From: an uncultured Collinsella sp.
GTDB lineage: Bacteria > Actinomycetota > Coriobacteriia > Coriobacteriales > Coriobacteriaceae
Assembly: GCA_900541245.1 (NCBI GenBank)
Contig: UQIS01000001.1
Span: 1 to 64,000 of the forward strand
Length of the DNA stretch: 64,000 nt
Direction of reading: 5' to 3'
Shown: positions 26,301-34,667 of the stretch, one piece after another
Numbering within the stretch: position 1 is the first letter of the stretch
Layout: every line of letters starts with the position of its first letter
Notes under the pieces: generated by a model
Databases searched by the model: none
The model's input: the letters and a program-made list of their open reading frames with translations, nothing else
What the model was told of the DNA's origin: nothing
Program-made: the position numbers and the translations under genes

Positions 26301-27057
26301 CGCCCGCGCCTTCCGTGCCGCCGGTGCCGAGGCCGACACCTTCGTGATCAACAACCTCACGCCCGAGGCCGTCGCCGAGAGCACCCACGAGCTCGCCCGC
26401 CGTATTCGCCAGAGCCAGATCGTCATGATCCCCGGCGGCTTCTCGGGCGGCGACGAGCCCGATGGCTCCGCCAAGTTCATCACGGCGTTCTTCCGCGCTC
26501 CCGAGGTCACCGAGGCAGTCCGCGACCTGCTCAAGGCCCGCGACGGCCTGATGCTGGGCATCTGCAACGGCTTCCAGGCCCTGATCAAGCTCGGTCTGGT
26601 GCCCTACGGCGACATCGTCGACGCCACGCCTGATGCGCCCACGCTTACGTTCAACACCATCGGTCGCCATCAGAGCCGTCTGGTGCGCACCCGTATCTCG
26701 TCCAACCTGTCCCCGTGGCTGTCGCAGTGCAGCCTGGACGACCCCTACACCGTCGCCATCAGCCACGGCGAGGGCCGCTTTGTCGCCAACGACGAAGTGC
26801 TCGCCCAGCTGATCGCCAACGGCCAGGTCGCCACGCAGTACGTGGGCGAGGACGGCAAGCCCAGCATGGACCTTTCCGTCAACCCCAACGGCTCCGCACT
26901 CGCCATCGAGGGCATCACGAGCCCCGACGGCCGCGTCCTGGGCAAGATGGGCCATGCCGAGCGTCGCGGCGACAGCCTGTACCGCAACGTGCCCGAGCAT
27001 GTCCCCGGCGATAAGTTCATGCCGATCTTTGAGAGCGGCGTGGCCTACTTCGCTTAA
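23311..27057 (+). CDS. purL: Phosphoribosylformylglycinamidine synthase, single-chain type
   Basis: The 1248-residue enzyme makes FGAM from FGAR, glutamine and ATP, the fourth step of purine synthesis. It holds the whole reaction in one chain: an N-terminal PurS-like part, two AIR-synthetase-like halves (HTTFGTVLDDV, KNETHNHPTEIEPFGGAATC, GGRTGRDGIGGATGSS) and a C-terminal glutaminase domain with nucleophile Cys1088 (MLGICNGFQAL). GHAERRGDSLY near the end supplies the glutaminase His. Many Gram-positives split this into PurS, PurQ and PurL; the long form here looks like the clade found in Clostridia and Coriobacteria. I start at ATG 23311 (CAGGA just upstream), where the conserved sequence begins. 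No other pur genes are adjacent. Confidence 0.96.
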   Translation: MVSRIYVEKKPGFDVKAQQLKGELTEILGIKGIEALRIINRYDVEGIDEELFRSCVPTVFSEPQVDVTYDELPASGGAVFAVEFLPGQFDQRADSASECVQLISQGERPAVRSAKVYMISGTLDEAAIDAIKHYVVNPVEARIASLDLPETLYMETPEPQPVEVLDGFRELDETGLAAFISERGLAMDEADIAFCQQYFRDEDRDPTITEIRVIDTYWSDHCRHTTFGTVLDDVTIDDAVVQQAFDRYMEMRHELGRDAKPVCLMDMGTIGAKYLKKTGVMTDVDESEEINACTVKVKVDVDGEDQDWLFLFKNETHNHPTEIEPFGGAATCVGGAIRDPLSGRSYVYQAMRVTGAGDPTVPVSETLEGKLPQRKLVTTAAAGYSSYGNQIGLATGQVNELYHPGYVAKRMEVGAVVGATPANHVRRECPAPSDMFILLGGRTGRDGIGGATGSSKTQNTESIETSGAEVQKGNAPVERKLQRLFRRGDACRLIKRCNDFGAGGVSVAVGELADGLYVDLDTVTKKYDGLDGTELAISESQERMACAVADGDVEEFMGYAAEENLEATVIAEVTAEPRMRMAWNGVAIVDLSREFLNSNGAPKHQIAHVCARSVWQPSWAGTTLAERMTSLVTDLNVASNKGLSERFDSTIGAATVLMPFGGKTQLTPSSAMVAKFPVDGETTTASAMAWGFNPYLMEADQFAGAYLSVVESIAKLVAAGFEHKRAYLSFQEYFERLRTEAERWGKPTAAVLGALMAQVDLGAGAIGGKDSMSGSFEDETGELNVPPTLISFAVAVGKAARAVSPEFKGLTHRVVRIAPATYGEDYRPDAQQLLAAFDAVEALTATGNALAISTPGYGCGAESLFKMCVGNQIGIELAEDVDVESLFTPLYGSFIVELAEDAELPEVADGVVVEPLGTTVEGYVIDTGSEVIELAKLQEAWESGIEGVFAYRSAGETPEVETIDFRAKDIHVYGGAKIARPRVIIPVFPGNNCEYDSARAFRAAGAEADTFVINNLTPEAVAESTHELARRIRQSQIVMIPGGFSGGDEPDGSAKFITAFFRAPEVTEAVRDLLKARDGLMLGICNGFQALIKLGLVPYGDIVDATPDAPTLTFNTIGRHQSRLVRTRISSNLSPWLSQCSLDDPYTVAISHGEGRFVANDEVLAQLIANGQVATQYVGEDGKPSMDLSVNPNGSALAIEGITSPDGRVLGKMGHAERRGDSLYRNVPEHVPGDKFMPIFESGVAYFA

Positions 27058-27094
27058 ACCTTTCCCATCGGGTACAATCCCCTCGGGTAACAAC

Positions 27095-27131
27095 ACCCGC
27101 CACCGGCACCCCCGGTGGCGGGTTCTTTTTT
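27095..27131 (+). terminator. Terminator of purL
   Basis: A 12-pair stem ACCCGCCACCGG / CCGGTGGCGGGT is followed by TCTTTTTT. Confidence 0.92.
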
Positions 27132-27158
27132 GCTTTGCGCGTATAGGAGAAGGACATC

Positions 27159-28094
27159 ATGGAAAGCCGCAAGCCGTATCTCGCCACCCTGCCCGGACTC
27201 ATCCTGGGCTGTCTTGTTTGCTGTGCACTCTGGGGATCGGCCTTTCCCTGCATCAAGATCGGCTACGCGCTCTTTGGCATCCCAGCGCACGATAGCGCTT
27301 CGCAGCTGCTCTTTGCAGGTTTACGCTTTACGCTTGCCGGCGCCCTGGTTATCGTTGGGATGAGCGCGGCCCAACGCCGCCCCCTCATACCGCAAGCGCG
27401 CGACATCAAGCCCATCTTTGTCTTGTCGCTCTTCCAGACTATCGGGCAGTACTTCTTTTTCTATCTGGGCCTCTCGCGCGCCAGCGCCATGTCGAGCTCC
27501 ATCATCGAGGCCAGCGCCAACTTCCTCGCAATCCTCTTTGCCGCCCTGGCATTTCACACCGAGAAGCTCAATACGGCCAAGGTGCTTGGCTGTGCGCTGG
27601 GCTTTGCCGGCGTCGCGCTCGTCAACCTTTCGGGCGCGGACGGCACCTTTGGCTTTACGCTCGACGGCGAGGGCTTTATCTTGGCTTCCACTGTTGCAGG
27701 CGCTCTTTCGACCTGCCTGATCGGCATCTTCTCGCGCAAGCACGACGGTGTTTTGCTTGCCGGCTGGCAGTTTTTAGTCGGCGGCCTGGTCCTCACCGCC
27801 ATCGGCTTTTTGATGGGCGGCACATTGTCCCCCACCGAAGTCGCCCCCGCCATCGCGCTCATCATCTACATGGCGCTTATCTCCGCCGTCGCGTACTCGC
27901 TGTGGTCCCGCCTGCTCGCCGTCAACCCCGTCAGCCGCGTGTCGGTCTTTGGCTTTATGAACCCAGTCTTTGGCGTGCTGTTGAGCGCACTGCTGCTCGG
28001 CGAGGGCGCTGGCACGAGCCCCGTTACCGTCATCGTTGCCCTGTTGTTGGTCTGCGGCGGCATCATCATCGTCAACAAACCCAAAAAAGCCTAG
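27159..28094 (+). CDS. EamA-domain DMT-family transporter
   Basis: The 311-residue membrane protein has ten predicted spans in two EamA repeats (about 10-150 and 165-305), the drug/metabolite transporter layout. CCALWGSAFPCIKIGYALFG at the first span and SRVSVFGFMNPVFGVLLSALLLGE in the second repeat are typical. Such proteins usually export amino acids or other metabolites. AGGAGAAGG lies before the ATG. It follows the purL terminator by only 27 bases, and read-through from purL is possible. Confidence 0.85.
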   Translation: MESRKPYLATLPGLILGCLVCCALWGSAFPCIKIGYALFGIPAHDSASQLLFAGLRFTLAGALVIVGMSAAQRRPLIPQARDIKPIFVLSLFQTIGQYFFFYLGLSRASAMSSSIIEASANFLAILFAALAFHTEKLNTAKVLGCALGFAGVALVNLSGADGTFGFTLDGEGFILASTVAGALSTCLIGIFSRKHDGVLLAGWQFLVGGLVLTAIGFLMGGTLSPTEVAPAIALIIYMALISAVAYSLWSRLLAVNPVSRVSVFGFMNPVFGVLLSALLLGEGAGTSPVTVIVALLLVCGGIIIVNKPKKA

Positions 28095-28193
28095 CGAGCT
28101 CACCTTTTTAGGGAGGGCGTTTGCACACTTTAGCTTAATGGAATACATCGATGAGCTGAGGGCCGCCACGCACGCAAGCGTGCGACCCTTTTC

Positions 28194-29336
28194 CTAGCGT
28201 ATCTGGATGCCGGCTTTCTTTTTCTCGGCCTTGACGCGATAGAGCTCCGCATCGGCAGCGCGAAGTAAGTCTTGCCAGGTATCAACACTATCGCCGACCC
28301 GCGCGCAACCGATGGACATCCGCAATGCATACGGCACCTCGGCATGCGCGAGCTCGTCGTTGATTGTCGCGCACAGATGCATGATATCCTGTTCCGCCGC
28401 TGCCTTTTGGAGCACCACGAACTCATCGCCACCATAACGCGCGATAAAGCCACCAGACGCCGAGCAGACATCCTTGAGCGCCGTCGCAACAACCTGAAGA
28501 GCATGGTCGCCCTCCACATGTCCATAGCGATCGTTAATCTGCTTAAAGCCGTCAGCGTCCATCATAAGCAGATATACATCTTCGGCCTGATCCACATTTG
28601 AAAAGAGCGACAGCATATAGGTCTCAAAACGGTTGCGGTTGTTGAGTCCAGTCAACAGGTCAGTCGAGATCAGTTGCTCCTGGCAGATGATATAGAGCAG
28701 CAACATGCTAATCATTATGCCGACACAAAGGCCAGGCACCGAGTATACGATCTGAAAGGTACCGCCCACCAGGGCCGGAATGGCGAAAAATGCCAAGGTT
28801 CGATAGATAGCCTTCGTCTGCAGGCTCTCGACCCTACGAGATTGCACAAACGCATGCAGGGACGTATGTATAACGTAACAGTAGCTGACAATGGGCTGGA
28901 TCATATAGGCAAAGCCGCGACGATACACGCCCTGCGAATCGATATAGAACAAGGCGTGCGTCCAGTAACTGGTAAAAGCCAGCACGACCACCAGAGCCGT
29001 AGGCAACGTTACAAGCACCACCCTATAGCGCGAGGTCACAAGGCGAGAGCCCTGCATCGTCTCGGAATAGATAAACCAAATGAGACACGCGATGGCAAAG
29101 AGCGAAAACGAAACCGCGTTGGAAATCCAGTTGGCAGCAATACCCAACGTGCCGTCCGCACCATCCGAAAGCGTCCAGATCATATCGAATAATATGTACG
29201 CGGCAGAGGTGTAGCCAAGCATGCTAAACAATAGCTGCAGGGTGCTCGAGAACAAGGAGCGACGACTTCGCGCGGCAAGCCCGATAAGAACAATCATGCA
29301 TAGCAGGAATATCTCAATCTTGAGTGCCTTAACCAC
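28194..29336 (-). CDS. Membrane diguanylate cyclase (GGDEF domain)
   Basis: The 380-residue protein has about seven membrane spans (1-220) of an unassigned sensor type, then a GGDEF domain (about 225-375). The active site is an exact GGDEF (302-306), with DADGFKQINDRYGHVEGD before it, so it should make cyclic di-GMP from GTP. No RxxD inhibitory site is seen in the normal place upstream, so product feedback may be absent. I prefer the GTG at 29336, which has AAGGGA nine bases upstream; a TTG 18 bases earlier lacks a site. No EAL partner is in the window. Confidence 0.88.
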   Translation of the reverse strand: MVKALKIEIFLLCMIVLIGLAARSRRSLFSSTLQLLFSMLGYTSAAYILFDMIWTLSDGADGTLGIAANWISNAVSFSLFAIACLIWFIYSETMQGSRLVTSRYRVVLVTLPTALVVVLAFTSYWTHALFYIDSQGVYRRGFAYMIQPIVSYCYVIHTSLHAFVQSRRVESLQTKAIYRTLAFFAIPALVGGTFQIVYSVPGLCVGIMISMLLLYIICQEQLISTDLLTGLNNRNRFETYMLSLFSNVDQAEDVYLLMMDADGFKQINDRYGHVEGDHALQVVATALKDVCSASGGFIARYGGDEFVVLQKAAAEQDIMHLCATINDELAHAEVPYALRMSIGCARVGDSVDTWQDLLRAADAELYRVKAEKKKAGIQIR

Positions 29337-29401
29337 TAGACGCCATCCCTTCAATATCCGAATGGTCAGAATCGCCCAATTCGAATCAGGGCAATAAACA
29401 C

Positions 29402-29479
29402 CCCTTTACTCCGCAGGAGTAAAGGGAATCATAGCAAAGCGCCCGAACATCACTGCAAAACAGTTTCTGTTCGGGCGCT
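29402..29479 (-). terminator. Two hairpins after the KdgT-type permease gene
   Basis: AGCGCCCGAACA (29438-29449) pairs with TGTTCGGGCGCT (29468-29479), a 12-pair stem with an 18-base loop and a poor T-run. CCCTTTACTCC (29402-29412) pairs perfectly with 29416-29426. They lie between the permease stop and the cyclase start and probably end the first transcript; the second could instead be in the cyclase leader. Confidence 0.55.
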
Positions 29480-29525
29480 CGGACGACGCGAACTGCACGC
29501 CGGAATCAATTATCGGTAACGGCCG

Positions 29526-30548
29526 TTACTCGCCATCGATGTCGGTCGCGACGGCCTCCTCGATGGCCTCGACACCGGCAGGCGACAGGTCCTCCTTGCC
29601 CTGGCAGAACTTCTTGTCGACCCAGCCGGTCAGAATCGGAGCCATGATTGCCGTGATGATAACGGCAGTAGCGATCTGGGCGTACGCGGTGGGCGCAAGC
29701 TCGGCGTAGCGCGGCGCGACCTCGGCGAGAGCAACCGGCGTGGTCATAGCCGTGCCGGCGATGGTGGAACAAGCCACGGCAGCCTTGCCGTTACCACCGC
29801 ACAGGCGCTCGAACGCAAAGGTGATGGGACCGACGACAAACAGCGTGACAAGGCCCAGCAAGATGCCGGAAATACCACCGGCGATGAAGCTCGAAAGGCT
29901 CATGGACGCACCGAGCTGAAAACCAATTACAGCGATCGCGGGATTGGCGCCGGGAACCAGCAGGTTCTTGATAAACGGGAACAAGTTGCCCAGAACCATG
30001 CCGATAACGAGCGGCAAAATGGAGCCGATGATAGTACCGACAGGGATGTTGGCAAGACCCGAAACACCAAGGATGATCATCGTGACGGCGGGGCCGGCCG
30101 TAAAGAACAGGATACCGACGGCGCCCTGCTCGGACTCATCGCCGAACTCGCCCATGATGCCCGTATAGAGCGCCATGTTGCAAAACGTGATGCCGCCGAT
30201 GATAGACACGGAGCTCAGACCCAGGAAGTTGTCGTTAAAGAAATATGCCACGCCTAGGCCGAGAACCGCTGCGACGACCAGCTTGGGGATCAGCACGACG
30301 ATGCCGGTCTTGATGGCGCCCGGCGTGGACTTAAAGCTGATGCCGGCGCCCACAAACAGCAGGATCGCGGCAACGATGGTGTTGGAGCCACCGCGGCAGG
30401 CAGCCGTAAAGAAGCCGCCGACCTCAAAGACCTGCGGGCAGAAGGTGTTGAGCAAAAGACCGACGATCATCGGATAGATCATGATGTCGCCCGGAATGCG
30501 CGGGACCTTGAATTTCTTTTGCTCGTTGGCGGTTGCTTCCTGTGCCAT
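29526..30548 (-). CDS. kdgT: 2-keto-3-deoxygluconate permease family transporter
   Basis: The 340-residue protein has about ten membrane spans and matches the KdgT family (VPRIPGDIMIYPMIVGLLLN, AILLFVGAGISFKSTPGA, SIIGGITFCNMALYTG, GNGKAAVACSTIAGTAMTTP). KDGT imports 2-keto-3-deoxygluconate, a pectin breakdown product, with protons. No KDG kinase or aldolase gene is nearby, so the substrate is inferred from family only. The ATG at 30548 follows GGGGG by four bases and begins MAQEATANEQKKF. It is a single gene. Confidence 0.85.
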   Translation of the reverse strand: MAQEATANEQKKFKVPRIPGDIMIYPMIVGLLLNTFCPQVFEVGGFFTAACRGGSNTIVAAILLFVGAGISFKSTPGAIKTGIVVLIPKLVVAAVLGLGVAYFFNDNFLGLSSVSIIGGITFCNMALYTGIMGEFGDESEQGAVGILFFTAGPAVTMIILGVSGLANIPVGTIIGSILPLVIGMVLGNLFPFIKNLLVPGANPAIAVIGFQLGASMSLSSFIAGGISGILLGLVTLFVVGPITFAFERLCGGNGKAAVACSTIAGTAMTTPVALAEVAPRYAELAPTAYAQIATAVIITAIMAPILTGWVDKKFCQGKEDLSPAGVEAIEEAVATDIDGE

Positions 30549-30698
30549 GAAACCCCCATTTCCGCTGACGGGGTACAAAAGCCCACGTCACGCTTTGCTA
30601 CAGTAAAGTTTGACCATGGTACCAGAAGAAATAGACCAGCTCGGTGAAAAATTCGACAAGTTGGGATGGAACGAGATTCGGCACCCGCGACGCCACCC

Positions 30699-31022
30699 CT
30701 ATATAAGGCTCAAGACGATATAGAGTACGATGCCCGAGACACAGCACCACAGCATCGATTTTGTCTTGACCGCCACGACCACGACGCCGGCGGCCGCAAT
30801 CCAGGGAACCAAGGCAGGCCAGAGTCCCGCGTCGAACGCGCCGGGGCTCACCAAGTCGTTGGCGACCAGCGCGGCAAAGGCAGCGGGCGGGATATAGCCC
30901 AGGGCCTCGGTAATACGGGGCGACAGGGTCCGCCCGCGCAAGGCGAACGCCGGCGCGATGCGAAAGAACGCGATAGCAGCCCACGACGACAGCCACAGAA
31001 CCAAGAACTCGTTAACGGGCAT
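30699..31022 (-). CDS. azlD: AzlD family branched-chain amino acid exporter subunit
   Basis: The 107-residue protein has three to four membrane spans and starts MPVNEFLVLWLSSWAAIAFF; RIAPAFALRGRTLSPRITEALGYIPPAAFAAL is typical of AzlD. It is the small partner of AzlC in export of branched-chain amino acids and analogues. The ATG at 31022 lies inside the end of azlC (11-base overlap), as is usual for the pair, and indicates coupled translation. The frame is open further up but only as antisense to nothing useful. Confidence 0.88.
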   Translation of the reverse strand: MPVNEFLVLWLSSWAAIAFFRIAPAFALRGRTLSPRITEALGYIPPAAFAALVANDLVSPGAFDAGLWPALVPWIAAAGVVVVAVKTKSMLWCCVSGIVLYIVLSLI

Positions 31023-31704
31023 CGCGGGCACCTCTTCCGTCAAATACAGCATCGCACGCCAGCGCAATGGCAATGCCGACCACGACGCTTGCCGGCACGG
31101 CAATATTCGCGAGGCCCAAGAACTTGCATGCGGCGACGGACACCGCGCCCGAAACCGCCGCGACAACGTTACCGCGCGACAGCCGCTGCGAAAAGAGCAG
31201 GCAGATAAAGAGCGAGGTGCAGACAAAGGCTGCAATGGCGGTGGGAACATCGACAACGGCGCCGACGATGGCGCCCATCGTACACGAAACGCCCCATGTT
31301 GCGATGAGGATCACGTTGAGCACAAAGGACTCGCGCGGGCCCCAATCCTCCCCTTCAACCAACTTGGCAAGCGAGATGCCATATGCCTCCTCGGTAAGTG
31401 TCGCGGCAACAGCCAGCGTCTGACGCTTCGAGGCACCCCTCAGATGCGGTGCGATCGATGCCGAGTAAAGCGCAAAACGCGAGGAGATGGCGGCAACGCT
31501 CGCGACGATCGATGCTGCAGGCACACCCGCCAGCCACAGGTTGCAGATCATAAACTGGCCGCTGCCCGTCACAAACGTACTGCTTAGAGCAAAGACCATC
31601 CAGGGCTCCATTCCCGTCTGCCCCATGATCATTCCGCACGGCGCGCCTATTGCAACATAGGTAAGCATCACTGGCCAGACGGTTCTAACGATTTTGAGCA
31701 CCAT
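31012..31704 (-). CDS. azlC: AzlC family branched-chain amino acid exporter subunit
   Basis: The 230-residue membrane protein has the AzlC features GAPCGMIMGQTGM, SSTFVTGSGQFMICNLWLAG and AISSRFALYSASIAPHLRG. With AzlD it forms an exporter of branched-chain amino acids (known from azaleucine resistance in Bacillus). With the LivJHMGF importer about 12 kb away, the cell can move these amino acids both ways. The ATG at 31704 has AGGATGAG upstream; the frame is open 23 codons further. Confidence 0.88.
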   Translation of the reverse strand: MVLKIVRTVWPVMLTYVAIGAPCGMIMGQTGMEPWMVFALSSTFVTGSGQFMICNLWLAGVPAASIVASVAAISSRFALYSASIAPHLRGASKRQTLAVAATLTEEAYGISLAKLVEGEDWGPRESFVLNVILIATWGVSCTMGAIVGAVVDVPTAIAAFVCTSLFICLLFSQRLSRGNVVAAVSGAVSVAACKFLGLANIAVPASVVVGIAIALACDAVFDGRGARDAR

Positions 31705-31830
31705 ACGTTTCTCATCCTGACAAGGTCTCCGAGCCGCATGTAGCGACACGGCAGAATCATCATCCGGCAGCAACCGAGTTCACCTACAATTGCCACCGGA
31801 TCGAAAGACACAACTTTTTAGGAAGTCATT

Positions 31831-32643
31831 ATGACAACTATCGATCGAGACCGGGCGCGCGCGGCCTTCAAAAGCTACACCGATGCCTACGACGCCACCA
31901 ACCCACGCATCGCGCTCAAAATCGAGCATACGTACCACGTGGCCGAGGCATGCGATGCCGTAGCGCGCGAGCAGGGCTGGTCGTCAGAAGATATTGACCT
32001 GGCATGGCTTTGCGGCCTGCTACACGATATGGGCCGCTTTGAGCAGCTGCGACGCTGGGACACCTTTAAGGACGCCGAGAGCATGAGCCATGCGGCGCTG
32101 GGCATCGAGGTCCTCTTTGGCGAGAATCCCGCCGATGCACCCGCCACGACAAACATCCGTGACTTTATCGAAACCGGTGCGCATGACGAGCTCATCCGAG
32201 CGAGCATCGCCTATCACAGCGACTTTCGCCTGCCGGCACAACTCGACGAGCGTACACGGTGCTTCTGCGATATCGTGCGCGATGGCGACAAGATCGACAT
32301 TATGCGCACCATCGCCGACAGCACCGTCGATACCATCCTCAAGGTGGATGAGGACGCGTTTCTAGCCAGTCGCTTCTCGGTACCGACGCTTGCCGCCTTT
32401 GACGAGCATCGGTGCGTCGCGCGCGACGAGCGCAACGAGCCGGCGGACTACCTGGTGGGACTCATCTGCTTTATGTTTGAGCTCGTCTATCCAGCGAGCC
32501 GCACGCTGGCGCGCGAGCAGGGCGATATCTACCGCCTGCTCGACGCGCCCTTTGGCATTACGCGGCCCTTTACCGACCCCGCCACGCAGGCGACTTGGAG
32601 CCGCCTTAAGGACGAGATGCGCGACTGGCTGGCGCGCGCCTAG
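31831..32643 (+). CDS. HD-domain phosphohydrolase
   Basis: The 270-residue protein has an HD domain with His36 (HTYHVAEA), the His65-Asp66 pair (CGLLHDMGRF), and a later Asp in RDGDKIDIMRT. Such enzymes are metal-dependent phosphohydrolases acting on nucleotides or phosphate esters; the substrate is not known. No signal peptide or membrane span is visible. Its TAG overlaps the etfA stop on the other strand in the shared bases CTAG (32640-32643). It diverges from azlC across 126 bases. Confidence 0.8.
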   Translation: MTTIDRDRARAAFKSYTDAYDATNPRIALKIEHTYHVAEACDAVAREQGWSSEDIDLAWLCGLLHDMGRFEQLRRWDTFKDAESMSHAALGIEVLFGENPADAPATTNIRDFIETGAHDELIRASIAYHSDFRLPAQLDERTRCFCDIVRDGDKIDIMRTIADSTVDTILKVDEDAFLASRFSVPTLAAFDEHRCVARDERNEPADYLVGLICFMFELVYPASRTLAREQGDIYRLLDAPFGITRPFTDPATQATWSRLKDEMRDWLARA

Positions 32644-33845
32644 CGCTCAAGCTGGGCCAGCAGTTCCTCGACGACCTCGACGGCGTCCCCAACAACCTTG
32701 TACTGGGCAGCACCGAAAATGGGGGCATCCGGGTCCTCGTTGATGGCGATGATGCACTCCGCCCCACCGATGCCGGCAAGATGTTGGATGGCGCCCGAAA
32801 CACCGATACTCACGAGAAGCCTGGGCGAAACCGATACGCCCGTCTGGCCAATCTGGTGGCGATACTCCAGCCAACCCGCCTCCACGACGGGACGCGTGCA
32901 ACCAAGCTCGGCACCCAGAGCCTCGGCGAGCCTTCGCATCAACGGCAGGTTTTTCTTGGAACCAATGCCGCGACCCACCACGACCAGGCGCTCGGCATTG
33001 GCGATCGAGGGCTGCTGTCCCCACTCCTCGGCGGGAATCGAGATCTCGACACGAGCCTTAGCATCATCCGCAAGCGATATCTGGGTGATCGTGCCAGAGC
33101 GGCCGTAGTCGAAGTCGGGAGCCTTAAAGATACCGGGGCGCACCGTTGCCATCTGCGGACGGTGGTTGGGGCAAATGATGGTGGCCATCAGGTTGCCGCC
33201 AAACGCCGGACGCGTCTGTTGCAGCAGTCCCGTCTCTGTATCCATCGAAAGTACGGTGCAGTCAGCCGTAAGGCCCGTCTGCAAACGCACGGCAACGCCG
33301 GGTGCCAGTTCGCGACCAAAAGCGGTCGCACCGTATAGGATGGCCTCGGGTTTGCGTTCGGCTACCAAATCGCAGATCAAGCGGGCGTAGACCTCCGCAT
33401 CGTTTTGGCGCAGGCGCTCGTCGCGACAGGCCAGGACTTCGTCGGCGCCCGCGCAAACCAGATGCTCCAGGTCCCCGAGCGAGCCCTCGGGGCTCATGCC
33501 GACCAGTGCCACCAGACGGCAGCCGCGAGCATCGGCAAGCTCGCGCCCCTTGCCCATAAGCTCATAGGCAACGGGAGTCACCGTATCGTGCTCGTCGGTC
33601 TGCACGAAGACCCAAATGTCTCGATATGCATCAAGGTCCACCGCACCAGCGGCCTCGTCACACTCGATCGAGATAGCGTTGACAGGGCAGGCGTCGACGC
33701 ACCCACCGCATAGGATACAGCCGTCGGTTACGCGGGCGCATCGGTTGGGACGCTCGCCCTCCACCACAATGCCGCCCGAGGCGCAGGCGCGAACGCAGCG
33801 ACCGCAGCCGATACAGGCTTCGCTATCGATAATCAGTCCGCTCAT
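32640..33845 (-). CDS. etfA: Electron transfer flavoprotein alpha subunit with ferredoxin domain
   Basis: The 401-residue subunit carries FAD. It starts with a two-cluster ferredoxin domain: Cys11, 14, 17, 21 and Cys43, 46, 49, 53 should bind two [4Fe-4S] clusters. The Etf alpha body follows, ending with the FAD-binding region (VVVGRGIGSKKNLPLM, YRHQIGQTGVSVSP, SGAIQHLAGI). With the adjacent Ldh and EtfB this matches the LctBCD complex of Acetobacterium woodii. That complex drives lactate oxidation by NAD+ with co-oxidation of reduced ferredoxin (electron confurcation). It abuts etfB with no gap. Confidence 0.9.
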   Translation of the reverse strand: MSGLIIDSEACIGCGRCVRACASGGIVVEGERPNRCARVTDGCILCGGCVDACPVNAISIECDEAAGAVDLDAYRDIWVFVQTDEHDTVTPVAYELMGKGRELADARGCRLVALVGMSPEGSLGDLEHLVCAGADEVLACRDERLRQNDAEVYARLICDLVAERKPEAILYGATAFGRELAPGVAVRLQTGLTADCTVLSMDTETGLLQQTRPAFGGNLMATIICPNHRPQMATVRPGIFKAPDFDYGRSGTITQISLADDAKARVEISIPAEEWGQQPSIANAERLVVVGRGIGSKKNLPLMRRLAEALGAELGCTRPVVEAGWLEYRHQIGQTGVSVSPRLLVSIGVSGAIQHLAGIGGAECIIAINEDPDAPIFGAAQYKVVGDAVEVVEELLAQLER

Positions 33846-34667
33846 CTATGCCATCCCCTCGATGATCTTGGCAAGTTTTGCCGCCTGCTCGGACGCCGTT
33901 CCGTCAACGGCCTCGCACGTTTGGTCACGGTCGGGCACAAACGAGCGCACGACCTGTGTCGGCGACCCGGCAAGACCGCAACGCGCGGGGTCGGCGTTCA
34001 CGTCGGCGGCACTGACCACGCGCACGTCCGCCTCCTCCGCCGCGCGGATACCGGCAATACTCGGCATACGCAACTGGCCAATCTCCTTGGCAGTCGTCAT
34101 CGCGCACGGCATCTCAAGGTACACCGTCTCCTCGCCGGCATCGCATCCGTGAACGAGCGCCAGCGAGCCACAGGTCGTAAAGCCCGCGCTCTGCACGCAG
34201 CTCACATCGGTCACGCAGGGAATATCAAAGGCACCGGCAAGCTCGGGACCAATCTGGGCCGTATCGCCATCCACCGCCATCTTGCCGCAGATGAGCAGGT
34301 CGAAGTCCTCGTCGCGCGCCTCGATGCCGCACTTGAGGGCATAGGTGGTTGCCAGGGTATCGGCACCTGCAAAGGCGCGATCGGTCAGCAGTAGCGCGTC
34401 GTCGGCGCCTCGAGCGATGCAGTCGCGCAGCAGCGACTCGGTCGCGGGGATGCCCATCGACACCACCGTCACGCGCACATCCATGCCAAAGCCGATAAAG
34501 TCGTCCTTCAGCGCCAGCGCGCATTCCAAAGCGCTCGCATCAAAGGGATTAATGACCGCCTGCTTGCCATCGCGCACGATGGTATTGGTCTTGGGGTCCA
34601 TCTTGACCTCGGTGCTGCCCGGCACGGCCTTGACGCACACCACCATATGGAAATCGCTCATCTTCAC
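33846..34667 (-). CDS. etfB: Electron transfer flavoprotein beta subunit
   Basis: The 273-residue subunit pairs with EtfA. VVCVKAVPGSTEVKMD, INPFDASALECAL and ICGKMAVDGDTAQIGPELA are EtfB signatures. The VDGDTAQIGPELA loop, where bifurcating Etfs bind a second FAD, is kept, which fits a bifurcating type and not the AMP-binding housekeeping type; this is inference. Its start overlaps the ldh stop by four bases, and its stop touches the etfA start. Confidence 0.92.
   Translation of the reverse strand: MKMSDFHMVVCVKAVPGSTEVKMDPKTNTIVRDGKQAVINPFDASALECALALKDDFIGFGMDVRVTVVSMGIPATESLLRDCIARGADDALLLTDRAFAGADTLATTYALKCGIEARDEDFDLLICGKMAVDGDTAQIGPELAGAFDIPCVTDVSCVQSAGFTTCGSLALVHGCDAGEETVYLEMPCAMTTAKEIGQLRMPSIAGIRAAEEADVRVVSAADVNADPARCGLAGSPTQVVRSFVPDRDQTCEAVDGTASEQAAKLAKIIEGMA

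Noticed and set aside
25081..27096. 671-codon minus-strand frame opposite purL
   Set aside because: Pure shadow of PurL; the predicted protein is low-complexity.
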